Source: Nelumbo lutea
Lineage: Eukaryota; Streptophyta; Magnoliopsida; Proteales; Nelumbonaceae
Reading direction: 5' to 3'
Length of the DNA stretch: 64,000 nt
Assembly: GCA_022828595.1 (NCBI GenBank)
Contig: JAKGHH010000008.1
Location: 1,114,728-1,178,727, forward strand
The stretch's first letter is position 1. The number at the start of each line of letters is the position of its first letter. The position numbers and the translations under genes were made by a program. Under the pieces are notes generated by a model. The model saw only the letters and a list, made by a program, of their open reading frames with translations. It was not told where the DNA came from and made no database searches. This document shows positions 33,414-44,933 of the stretch, piece by piece.

Positions 33414-35311
33414 TCAGGCTGCCTCGCGAACTGACGTCCGTGTTACTGCCGAAGTGCACCCTGCTACCACCGAACTTTCCACTATCACATGGATGGTTCC
33501 CTGAATTGGCCTCTCTTCTGGAGGCGGTCGCTGCAAGGCATCGGCCGGTCTACTGTTGGGCTTGGGAGCATCCTTTTCGTGCTCCCCTTGCCGACCTGCC
33601 TTATTATTATTATCATTATGTTGTACAAAATTTCTCAAGTATCCGTGACGGATGAGTCCCTCTTTCTCGTCCCGGAGATTATTACACTGTTCGGTATTAT
33701 GACCGTGATCTCTATGAAAACTATAGTATATATTTTTATTTCTCTCGTTTGGATTACTCTTTAGGTGGGGTGGTCACTTTACGTAGGGGCATCCTTGATC
33801 GTCATCAAGATCTCGGTCCACCTTGTGTTTAACGGCATGTAATCCATCCGAACTGCTAAGGGAGCTCAGGACAGCTGGCCTGGCTTTGCCTCTCGGGCCT
33901 GGTTTCTTCTGTCGCCTGGGTTGGAGGGCTCACCTTCCCTTTTTCTTTTCTTGACCCCGCCTTCGGTTCTTTGGTTGATTTCTTCCTCTATTCTCATGAA
34001 CTTATCCGCGAGCTTGAGGAAATCGGCCACGATCGCGGGCTGGCTAGCCACCATGTGCCATTTGAACTCCTTGTGTGTTACCCCTCTCTTGGCCGCCACG
34101 AGCTGTACCGCGAGGTCTAATCGCAGTATCTGCAAGCATGCTTCATTGAACCGCTTGATGTAGCCCTGGATGGATTCTCCTTCCCTCTGGACTACCCCGA
34201 AGATGCTTTCCTCGGTTCTGGGGCACCGCTTGCTGGTAATGAAGTGTGCGGTGAAGATCTACACAAACTGGACTCAGCTTCTTATTGACCCGGGGGCTAG
34301 GTTCCGGTACCAGGTGCGGGCCACCCCCCTGAAGGTGGTGGTGAAGGCCACACACATGCATGATTCACTGGCCCTGGTGAGGTGCATTTGGGACTGGAAA
34401 GCATCAACGTGGTCGTCGGGGTCAAAGGACCCATCATACTTGTCCAAAGGTGGGAGCTTGAAGCCTCTGGGCATGGGGACTGCTAGGAGTTCTGATGCGA
34501 GGGGGGAAGGAACTGAGAGAATTGGGGAAGCTTTTACCTCGTCTGAGCTCGTCTCTTCCTTTCCTTTGAGCTCGGACAGGACACGGGTGGCAGTTCGGTG
34601 ACTTTGCCAGCACCTTCGTTGAGTGGGCCTGGTACTAGCGCTGCTGGCCTCGTTGTTGTCGAGTTCGATGGGCTCGAAATGTTGGTCTGCTGCTAGGGCG
34701 CTGAACCGGTTCTCCGTGAGCGGGAACTCAGGCTTGGAGTGCCAAGGTGCTGACTTTGTAGGCGAGGTTCCCAACCCACCTGCGAGTTGCGAGGCGAGGG
34801 TAATTTTTCTTTCCTTTCGGCCTGGGTTCTAGAGTTGGGAAGCTTCTCCTCGGTGAGGGCGTCCACCCTGAGGGGAGGCCTTAACCGGTTTCAGAACTGG
34901 ATGTCGAGGTGGAAGCAGTGACTGGTTTAGGGGTAGCTGAAGGAACTGCTGTTGATAATGGTGTTGGAAGAGGTGGTGTAGTACCTGGTGCTGCTGGAGT
35001 TGATGTTGCTGGAATTGCTGCATTTGGGCTTGCATTGCCCGCATGCATTGCATTAGGTCATCCAGCTGGTTCTGGCGGATCGCCAATGGGACAACAATTG
35101 GTTCAGCGAAGGTTGCTTTGATAGGGAGTGGAAGAGGGACGTTCAAGGCAGGAAGGTTCAGGGGCACCACTGCTTGTGGCGCATTCAAGCTGGGGATCCC
35201 ATCCACTGAAAGGGGGATGGTGAACTGCCCGATGCACACCACGGGAACTTGGAGTTGTTCCCCGGTGGTGTTCGTTTATGTGCGACGTCCGACATTACTG
35301 GAAGAAGCCAT
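33414..35311 (-). pseudogene. Tat gag polyprotein remnant
   Basis: The probable start at 35311 (MASSSNVGRRT) meets a stop after about eleven codons. The frame then continues at 35242-34829 with a glutamine-rich stretch (QMQQFQQHQLQQHQ). The capsid core is at 34774-34274 (RGFKLPPLDKYDGSFDPDD, GVARTWYRNLAPGSI) and, in another frame, 34135-33866 (ADKFMRIEEEINQ). A zinc-finger-like CRFHRDHGHNTEQC-type segment lies near 33670-33710. Frameshifts near 34270 and stops break it. Confidence 0.8.
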
Positions 35312-35377
35312 GGGTGTTGGAGTTTTTTGGAAGAAGAGGAGGTTAAAAGAGTTTTAGAGGGAGGCTTTTAGAAGCGT

Positions 35378-35395
35378 TTCCCACAGACGACGCCA
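35378..35395 (-). other. Primer binding site of the Tat element
   Basis: On the minus strand TGGCGTCGTCTGTGGGAA follows the 5' LTR after two bases (AT). This is one base from the TGGCGCCGTCTGTGGGAA site common in plant Gypsy elements. Confidence 0.75.
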
Positions 35396-35397
35396 AT

Positions 35398-36195
35398 TGA
35401 TGGTGTGCAATCCGGCCAGTCCTAGCTGTCGACGACCTTGCCTCCAACTGGAGCAACGGGGAGCCTGAAACGGAGAAGATGAGGGAACTCCGGGGGGAAC
35501 CCGATGAGATTGCTCCGAAGCTCAAGTTAGTATTCTCTCAAAGGCAAGATAAAAACCAGATGGTGCAAAGTTTGCATACCTTGTTGTTGGGGGTAGGGGG
35601 CCTTTTATAACCACTTCGCGCACTTGCTCTGAGGCCTCTGTCAGGTCGGGTATGATTACTTTTGTGTTTCTGCCAGTTCGGGTGTCATCTTTTCTGTTGG
35701 GGCAGAACCGCCACTGCTCCTTGTCGGAGCCGTCTCTGTAACTGGAGATGGCGGTGGCAGGTGGCAGTTTGAAGTGCGCCTGTCAAGCGTCAGATCCCAA
35801 GTCAGTCAGGTGCGCCGCCCCTGGATACGAACTTCCTCGGTGTCAGGCATGGTATGGTTGTTCAATTTGGCGTCCTGGAGGCAAAGTGCTGGAGTGGTGA
35901 GCAAGGTGGTCTTGAGTTCGAAGGTGTGTTCCGAACTGCCATAGGGCAGGCCTGTTCGGAGAGGTGTGTCCCGAACTGCCATAGGGCAGGACAGTTCAAG
36001 TTACTACCCTTCGGATTTGGCTCGAGGCCTAAGGGAGAGTTCGAGCTCTCAGTAGAGAGTTCAGACTGCTGGTAGGGAGTTTGGACCGCTGGTTCCTCCC
36101 TTTGGTGCTCGCACCTTGGGCACGCTGTTGTGCCAAGCTGTTGCCTTTGCCACGTGTTACGTAATTACGAGGTCGGGCCAAATCTTCCTTCATCA
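35398..36195 (-). repeat. 5' LTR of the Tat element
   Basis: This 798-bp LTR runs from TGATGGTGTGCAATCC to CCTTCATCA and matches the split left LTR with scattered substitutions. The mismatches, many at CG sites, show that the insertion is not recent. Confidence 0.9.
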
Positions 36196-36200
36196 ATAAT

Positions 36201-37216
36201 AAACAGAAAATTAAAAGAAAAGCCATGGTTTAATTGTTCTGTCATTTCCCCTCTAGAGAAATATGAGAGAGAAAAAGTGTTGAGGGATCACAAAACTTGT
36301 TAATAACTTTACGTCTAACTTTCTTCTTCATCCTTTTATTTCAGTTAAACCAAATATAGCCCAAGTGTATGACGTTGTTTCCACTTCACATGAATATCTT
36401 ATTTTTATTAATGTTAGATTTAATTTTATTAAATTTATTTTTGAGATTTATTTCAGTTGCTTGGATTTTCTATGAATATCTTATTTTTTTCGACTATATC
36501 CATGCATTTTATATGCATCTGCATAAGTACGTTTCCTGTACAGCTGTGCCTGTACTCAACTAACCTTTTGTACAGTTTTTTCCCTTCAAACCAAACACAG
36601 CCTGAATGAATTACGTTCATATCCGATCCACTGCTTAGTGTGTATCCAGTTCACAATCCCATGATGAATCTCATTTCTTATTTTGTCATGCAGCCTTCCT
36701 TTTAACCCTCCCTGATTCACTTTTATAACCATCAACAAAACAGGAAACTGCATTGTTTTCTTTTAGCCCTTCTTGACTATAACCATCACTTTTAGTTCTC
36801 CCCGGTTCACTTTTACCAGCAATAAGATATGTTAGGAGAGCCCTTTACAGTCTATACATCATGAAAAAAGAGAATGTTGTTGCGAGAAATAACGGTTCCC
36901 AACTGAATTTCAGAAGTTAACGTAATAATCCTTCCAATAAACCGGCATGGATGCATGTAGAGTTATGCATGAATACATGTCAACAAGTTTGTTATGTTCT
37001 TTCACCATTCTAGAGAAAGGCAAAAACTTCTTGATCTGTTGGACCTCACTCGTAAACACAGCGAAGTGGCATGTCGTAAAAGAAAAAATTAGGATTCTTA
37101 TGCTAAGATCAGATCATATAATGTGATTTCTTGGATGAAATATTCACTTATGAAAGAACTAAAGAAATAGGAGAGAATAGATTGAATCGTTGAGGATTAG
37201 AACCACAAATGTTTTC
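36201..37216. other. AT-rich sequence downstream of the kinesin gene
   Basis: This holds the kinesin 3' UTR at its right end and the right-hand flank of the Tat insertion. The words AAACCAAACACAGCC at 36585-36602 resemble the edge of a MITE. No frame has domain-like content. Confidence 0.45.
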
Positions 37217-40200
37217 TTAGAGATGGAAAAGATTTGATATCAAGTTCCACCCATTCCAAGTTCTTTCATCAGAAAAGGGAACAAAATTGAGCTCAAACAT
37301 CTCCTTAGTGATGTGCTCATCAGTTTCACAAAAACCAACAAGCTTTGCTACAATATCTGCACTCTCTTGTACATGCTGCATGTTGAGTGGATCCGTCCAA
37401 AGCTTGTTTACCAATTGTAGTCTCCTCCTTTGCTTCCCATCAGGTGGGACTTCCCACTTAATATAAAGCATTTCCCGTTCATCTGCTGTTAGCCTCGTAC
37501 TTACCCTCTTAGCAAGATACTCTCTTTCTTGCTTGAGAGCTCGGATACTGCATCAAGACAAAGAAGATTAAATAGTAGACAAATTGAGAAAACCAAAAAT
37601 TAAAAAAAAAAAAAAAGCTAAACAAAAGACAATCACAGATATTTGAATGTTCATCTCTAATAGGCCAGTACTATGTCAATCACCTTAAGCCACTAATTAT
37701 GAGGTAAATATGTAGTATACCTCCTTCCCTCTCTCTAAACATATAGATAAACCAATTTCCAGAAACCCTTCCAAGTCGTACATTTGGACTCTGCTCAGCC
37801 ATCATCTTTTGGACCAAACATGGATATTGGATATCCAAAAAAATCCATGGAAACTGGTAAGTAATTTTCCAGAAACTAGAGAATCATCTCACTCACTCAC
37901 TCACCAAAGGGGTGTTCACTAGTAATTTTCCATAAACTAGGGATTTTGTTTTTAAAACAAGAATAACTGCAACATCAAAAAAAAATCATGCATATTGGCA
38001 AACACCCCCAAGTCAGTAGAAAATTTGGACAACTTCCATGAGATGGCTAGAAGAAAAAAATCAAGGTTTTTAAAGCCAAACTGGACAAAAAACCGGTCAG
38101 GGGTCCAGTTCCCGAGTTGAATGGTCCATCCGTTCGAACCAAATGGATGGCCAGTTCTGACAAAAATAAAAAATAAAAAAAAAACCAGCCAAACCGTTGA
38201 ACGGTTCGACCACCCATGTCAGCGGTTTGCTGACCAAATCAATGGTTTTTGAGAAAATAACGGTTCTGGGGTAAAACAGAACCGGTCACCTGACCAGTTC
38301 CCGGTTTTCTGGTCCGACCGTCCGGTCCGGTCCGGTTTTGAAAACCATGGAAAAAATGAATGTATTCAGCATTTATTTTGATAACTACGCTGCTTAAATG
38401 TTAACTCATGATCTACTTGGATTGTCTCTACCTTATCCAAACTCCCCCAAAATTTGTCTACCATTTAATTTATCTAACCACAATAATAGTTGGTTTGACA
38501 CCGCCAAGTGAACTCCCCTCAAATTTTGGCCAGCTTATTTTCAAGTCCAAGTTACAAAGTTTAGAATAAACAAAGAAATAGATGACCAATTGAGTGCAGA
38601 CAACAGTGAGGACACTTGAATACCTTGAGGAAATGGAACTAGCAGGTTCATCCCCTAAGAGGGCAGGACTTGCATTGCCAAGCTCAGCCAGATATTGTTC
38701 CAACCATGTTAACCTACGAAGCTCAACTTCCATGTATATCTGATCAGCAGGATCCCCTCTGAATAACAAGTAAAATTGTGTACGATGTACAATTGAAACA
38801 TGGCAAAGATGCCATAGCATGATAATCTGCTTTCTCTGGTCCTCAAATACAAAGTGCCATGACATTGGAGACTGATCTGGTGCTACTGTCTCACTGACAG
38901 CAGCTTCATTTGCTTCCAGATCCAATACCTAATATAAAAGATGAAAAAATAAAAACATAAGTGTTACAGGATATTGATGAAATTATGGTGCTTCAAAAGC
39001 TATGTTGGATCACAAACTACAATAATGCAGGTGGCAATTGGACTTTGAATTGCAAGATATTGATGTATATTTTCACAAAATCGGTAACATGTATACATCT
39101 ATACCATATAAAGTGGATACTTGTCTTTGGGTTCTGTAGAGGTCACAAAAGTTAAATTCAAATACCATATATCATATATGGTAAATACTTACTTGTGTGT
39201 GCACATCACATGCCCTTACACTATTATATATTAAATTCATAAGGCGAAGCCATTGTCCTCATTTGGAAGTGTTATATCCATCAGAACAACCAAAACATCT
39301 TCATATTTGTTGTTAGAGTCACTGGATTACTCATTAGTTTTGGAGATTGACTTATATTGCCAGAACAGGTGTATTGATACTTTGGATTTTTTATTTTTTT
39401 AGTTTTTTTCAAAATCTGAGAGCGGGTGGAAATATTACTATTTAACATTGAAATCAAGACTTTTTAAAAAAGCCTTAAAACAACGTATTGGTGACCTGCC
39501 GATACATTGTGGAACTTTGATCCTTTCTCCTAAAAACTCTTTCTTCCTCTTCTTTGTTCTCTTCCACTTTTCTTCTTATCTATGAATGCAATTGTATTAT
39601 CATAACCACAAGGGGAGAAAGAAGCTCATTTGTTAAATCATTTCTTGGATAGGCAAAAAGGGAAAATCTCATACTGATTACATGATATAGGTTTATAGAT
39701 TACCTGGAAGTCTTTACCAATATGATTTTGGAATATGGCTATCCAGAAGCTCAGTTTCACTCATGCAAGTATAGGGGCATGCATGGGTTGATCTTGAGTC
39801 TAGCCATGCTAATCATGGGATCTAGCCCACTTAGTAAAGAAATTTGGCCCATTGGTCCAAAATTGCAGCCAAGCCTAGTCCTTATGATTTCCACAAAATT
39901 GGGCCTGACCCAAGCAGTTTATATTAATTTCAGAAAGGCATAGCCCATAAAACGACCAAACATGGCCCAATAAACAGTATTATATATAGCTTTTTCATTG
40001 TCTCAATTTCAATGTACATCGTAAGTGCAAAATCAATTTTCTTTGATATAAACCATATTCATGCAAACCTAGTTCAAAAATTTTAAACTGTTTACTAACT
40101 TATTAAACACATGCATATTTCAAAATAGTAAGAAATGATTTACACACCCATTATTTAATAATGGACATGACACTAAACAAAACAGAATGACAAAACAGGA

Positions 40201-43200
40201 TTCATGTAGCCAATCCCATATAGTTGGGATAAGACTTGGATAGTTGGATCATCATCACTCATCATCCATGCCCTTATCCACTTGGATTGTTGGATGATGA
40301 TGATGATTAAACACATGTTGTATGTGTACATACACATATATAAGGAAACACACAAATGTTAAATGTTGTGAGTTAAAATAATGCTGTATGAATGATATTG
40401 GACTTTACAATGGCCTAATAATCTAAGTGGAAGCCTGGTCATTTGATAAATGGGCCTACAATTTAGGCCAAGACCAGTTCATGGTCTGAAACCTGCATCC
40501 CAAGCCTCGCCTTTGGAAGACCAGGCTCAAGTGAAAATCAGACCATCCGTAGTCCATGTCAGTCCTTGGAACTAAGGTTCAAAGTATCAATACACACTAC
40601 CTTGCATATTGTATGTTTCAAAGAGCATGCTCTTTTTTTTTTTTTCAAAATTTTATAGGGGGGCAGTCTTAGGCCTGACTACCCCCTGAAAGTGGTCAAA
40701 CCACCAAATTTCTTCCATTGAGGACTGCTAATGGCCTATTGGTATGATCAGAGAATATCTGTGGAAGACAAGACAACAGAAAAGGAGCTATAGTCTGAAA
40801 GAAAACCATAGCGGTCAGGTGGTCTAGTTATACGGGTAGAATGATGTAAAGGAACTAGAGGAACACTCGAGGGGTCTAAAACAGGAATGTCACTTACATG
40901 GTTATTTAAGACGAGCGAAGGATCCAAAGCGGGAAAAAGAGGGGTTGTAGACGTAGGTACTAGACCACGAACTTGCCTGCGAAAGAAGACAAGAAGATAT
41001 TTCCTAGCAGTTGATGGAGCATCCTGTGAGTCAAAATCATATAAAACAGAAATAGAGAGTGCAGATAACTTGGCAACTCCTGAGAAAAAAGAGATGTGCT
41101 CAAGAAAAATTGTATTCCAAGAAATACGAATACAACATGTAGAGGGGTCATAACAAAGAAACCCTTTATGGTTAGGACTATATCCAACAAAGTCACACAT
41201 GACAGATTGAGCTGAAAGCTTTGAACATTCACGAGGGGGAAGATGAACAAAACATAGACACCCAAAAACATGTAAATGGGAAAGATCCGGGGGGGGGGGG
41301 ATCCAAACATCTTTTGATGAGGAGACATGTTGCAACGAACTGATGAAGGGATACAATTAATCAAATGCACAGCCGTACTAGCAGCCTACCTAGAAGGTGG
41401 GGGGTGCATGTGACTCTTGTAGAAGAGTCCTCACAACACTAAGAATGTGACCATTCTTTCATTCTGCCACACCATTTTGCTGAGGAGTGTCTAGACAGCA
41501 CCATTGGACTTGTATGCCATGACTTTTCAAATAAATCAGAAATTCTCCATCACTGCATTCTCCCCCTAAGTCAGAGAGTAAGGTCTGCACACTTGCTTGA
41601 AACCGGACTTGAACCATGGTGTGAAACAACCGAAAGGTTGGGAAAACTTCTCATTTGTGTTTGAGAAAGTAGATCAAAGTGTATCTAGTACAATCATTAA
41701 TGAAGAGTACAAAATGCTTGTATCCCAATCGAAAAACAATAGGTGAAGTCCAAACATCACTATGTATAATTTCAAAAGGCGAAGTAGCATGATTAACTTT
41801 GTGAGTGAATGGAAAAATATGACTCTTACTCAAGCAACAAGAAACACAAGATGTATCAAACAATTTCATAGAATGAATTTTAGTTCTAATAAAACCAAAC
41901 TCAAACAAATATTTAAGTTTCTTAGAGTTTGGGTGACCCAAACATTTATGCTACAAATCCCAGTCATAGCTCCTCTGACCCAAAACAAGACTCAATGTAG
42001 AGGAGCTCAAATAGGTAGATGATGGTGTTGGTTGTGATTTCTCAAACTCCAATGCAAACAAGCGGCCCAGCCTACATCCCTTCCCTTTCACCTTCCCAGT
42101 GCACTAATCCTGAATCAAACAACCATTAGAGGAAAAAGTTAGTATGTGACCTTCATCAACTAGTTGACCAACTGAAATAAGATTAGCAATAAGTTTAGGG
42201 ACAAGAAAAGTCTTGGCCAGGGACAAGGAGTTTGAGGGTGAGAGTTTGAGACATAAATCATCACTCCCAATAATGTCAAGTTTCTCACCATTAGTAGTGA
42301 CAATGTGCTTATGGTTGACTTCAGAAGATCTGTTTGATGGTTCAAGGTAGACCCCAATCATATGATTTGTAGCACCATAATCAATTATCCAAACTTAAGA
42401 GGGAGAAGAACAGAAACCGGAGAACTCACCAGATAGGCCAATAGTAGAAAAAAGGCAGATGAGATAGCAGAGGATACCAGTTTTCGTATCTCTTCCTTAT
42501 TCGTGGATGTAGAGGATTCTCCCTTGGCAATAGAGGCATTGGTCATTTGTCCCTCAGACACCTGATAAGCCTGTGGCTGATTCTTCTTCATAGTGCCCTT
42601 GGATGGATGAATTGAGAAGTCTGGAATGATATGGCCATGTTATCTGCAATGAGTGCAGATATTCTTTTTCTTGCAGTGTGAAGCTATATGTCCAAATCCC
42701 TTACACTCATAACATTGAGTTTTAGAGGGATCCTTCCTACTAGATTTCTTACTCCCACGTGCAATAAAAATTGTATCAGTCCCTGAATCAAGTTGTTTTA
42801 CCTCTATGGTTGCAGCAGTCATGAGTATAGTCTCCTCCTTTAACAACTCTCCCATCACAGAGTCTAAATCTGGAAGAGTTCCTCTACTCAAAATGTTTGA
42901 CCTGATTATTTCAAATTCAGGTCTCAGCCTCATAAGGAATTGATTCACATTTCTACTCTCAAAGTGTTTTTGCAGATACTTGACACACTCTGGAGGATCC
43001 GATAGATCAATGTGAACTAGTTCATATTCTGCCCATAGATCAATAAAGCCTGGCATAGTATTCCTATATCTTTTTGTCTCATTGGCAGTAAGCAAAGATT
43101 TCAGATTCAATCTGATATTGCTGAGACATATTGGACTGATGGTAACCTTTCTTTAAATAGGAATAGGAACAGAAATATGAGGTGCAATGGAACTTAGAAT

Positions 43201-44896
43201 CCAGGAAACTAATCTTCCATTATCCAACTTCCATTGTGCAAAGGCTTTGCTGTCCGCTTCATCGGGTTTGCAGACAGTGCCATTCAAGTAGCCTTCAAGC
43301 CCCTTTCCATCAACAAGGAAATCATAATGGAACTTCTACATACTGTAGTTGGTTCCATCAAATTTCACAGGGATAATATCTACTTTGTCATCCATCAAGA
43401 ATAAATAAAGGCAACCCAAGAAGAAAAGTAGCAGCACTGGTATGCGCAGTTCAGGGCTGTTAACCACTTCACTTAATCCAATAAAAGTTTAAGCCAAACA
43501 ATTCAGTCAAGGTTGCAGCAAGCAGTTCAGACAAACAACAATAAATTTGGTCTATAAGAGAAATATAATCAAATATCTTCAATACAGATTTGCCACTCTG
43601 TAGAGGAATCAAAATCCTCCAAGAAATTTATCCAGAGTAACTCCAACCAGATTGAGTGTTGTGTTGACAGTCCAACCTGAGTGTTCCAGGACTGTTGAAC
43701 TGAGAGGACTAAATGCCCTCCAGTATTGAACACAGCTCCTACCAAATAACCCTAGGACAGCACAAAAAAACTAGGGTTCCAAAGGAGATTCACCAACTTG
43801 ATGTGTGCAGTTCAAATCAGCCACCAATAGAATTCAGATAAGCAGCTTGAAAAGGAATGAAGTAGGTCTATTGAAACCCTTCAATCTGAAGCACCAGTAG
43901 CAATAACTAAATGTTCAAAGTTTGGAGGCCTGAGAATACACTAGTCCAAGGGAAAACTACTGCCGCCCTTGAGAGAAGACCAGAAGAAGAAGAAAACTGC
44001 TGCTGCCCTAGAGAGAAGATCAGAGCTTCTCCAAAGCATGACCAATCTCAAAGAAAGCTTCTGAGTTAAAAGAACAGACCAGGGCGACACAACCAATCAG
44101 GTTTCTTTGCAAACAGAGGCTTTCCAAGAGAGTTCCAGGAAGACCTCTCTTGCTGAAATCTCAGAACAGAGAGCAAGGATTAGGGTCGATCAGAACAGCC
44201 CTATCTTCAGACAAAGCACCCAGAAGTTAGCAGCCTTTGAGATATCAGAGAGAGAGCATGAAGCAAGTGCTGATTACAGAGCAGCCTGCTCTGATACGAT
44301 TTCAACCAAGTAGGTTCATACAAGAGAGAAGAAGACAGATTTCTGGGGTTAAAGAACTGAATAGTTTGGCCCAACCCCAAGAGCCTCGATATAAAGATTA
44401 GTAAAATAATAATATTTACATAAAAGCCCTTGAAGGACTAAAGAGACAATAACAAGAAAATACAAGATAAAATACAGCAAGGACTACACTAATATGGTAC
44501 ATCAGTGAGACTCTTTACACCTTGCATATTGTATGTTTCAAAGAGCATGCTCCTTTTTTTTTCAAAATTTTACAGGGGGCAGTCTTAGGCCTGGCTACCC
44601 CGTGAAAGTGGTCAAACCACCAAACCCCTTTTACAATACGCCTGATATGGGGTGTATCATATTGATACTTTGAACCTAGCTTGGAACATTATGGAACATT
44701 TATATTGCATGGTCAATATGGACACAAATTAGTATCAAATGACATTTATGCAGTTCATCTTATGTAACTATACAGCACCCTTTTGCCCTTTTTGTTCTGT
44801 GGGTAAACCATTTAGAATACATCCATTAATTGTGAATTCCTTGTTGTGAAGTATGGATCCTTATAGCCGGTTGGAGAGGTGTATATATATAGATAG

Positions 44897-44933
<37 letters not shown>

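Larger units (their letters stand above)
22399..36195 (-). mobile_element. Full-length, decayed Ty3/Gypsy retrotransposon of the Tat lineage
   Basis: The element begins TGATGG and ends CATCA, and is flanked by the 5-bp duplication ATAAT (22394-22398 and 36196-36200). Its LTRs are 22399-24721 (3' LTR, interrupted) and 35398-36195 (5' LTR, 798 bp). Without the nested insert the left LTR is about the same length. On the minus strand the order is PBS, gag, protease, RT, RNase H, a second RNase H, integrase, then an antisense gene and the polypurine tract. A second RNase H and extra genes before the 3' LTR are known features of Tat-lineage elements. Stops and frameshifts in gag and pol make it inactive. 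Confidence 0.9.
40740..44508 (-). mobile_element. Second truncated Copia element (5' LTR, gag, protease, integrase; no RT)
   Basis: On the minus strand the order is a 5' LTR (about 44505-44301), a primer site of the type TCGTATCAGAGC, a leader, gag (from 43395), protease (42400-42104) and integrase (41960-40748). Coding ends soon after a proline- and serine-rich stretch ([15 protein letters not shown]), where RT should begin, and no 3' LTR follows. It lies in kinesin intron 38929-44941 on the same strand as the gene. Confidence 0.75.
40576..44676. mobile_element. Composite with perfect 17-bp inverted ends around a truncated Copia
   Basis: GGTTCAAAGTATCAATA at 40576-40592 is exactly inverted at 44660-44676. 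Just inside the left end and near the right end sits the same direct repeat of about 110 bp (40599-40708 and 44519-44634). It contains TTGCATATTGTATG, GAGCATGCTC, a T-run and AGTCTTAGGCCTG. The Copia fragment lies between. The parts could be a transposon that captured Copia sequence, or the product of recombination between two copies of one small element. Confidence 0.5.
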
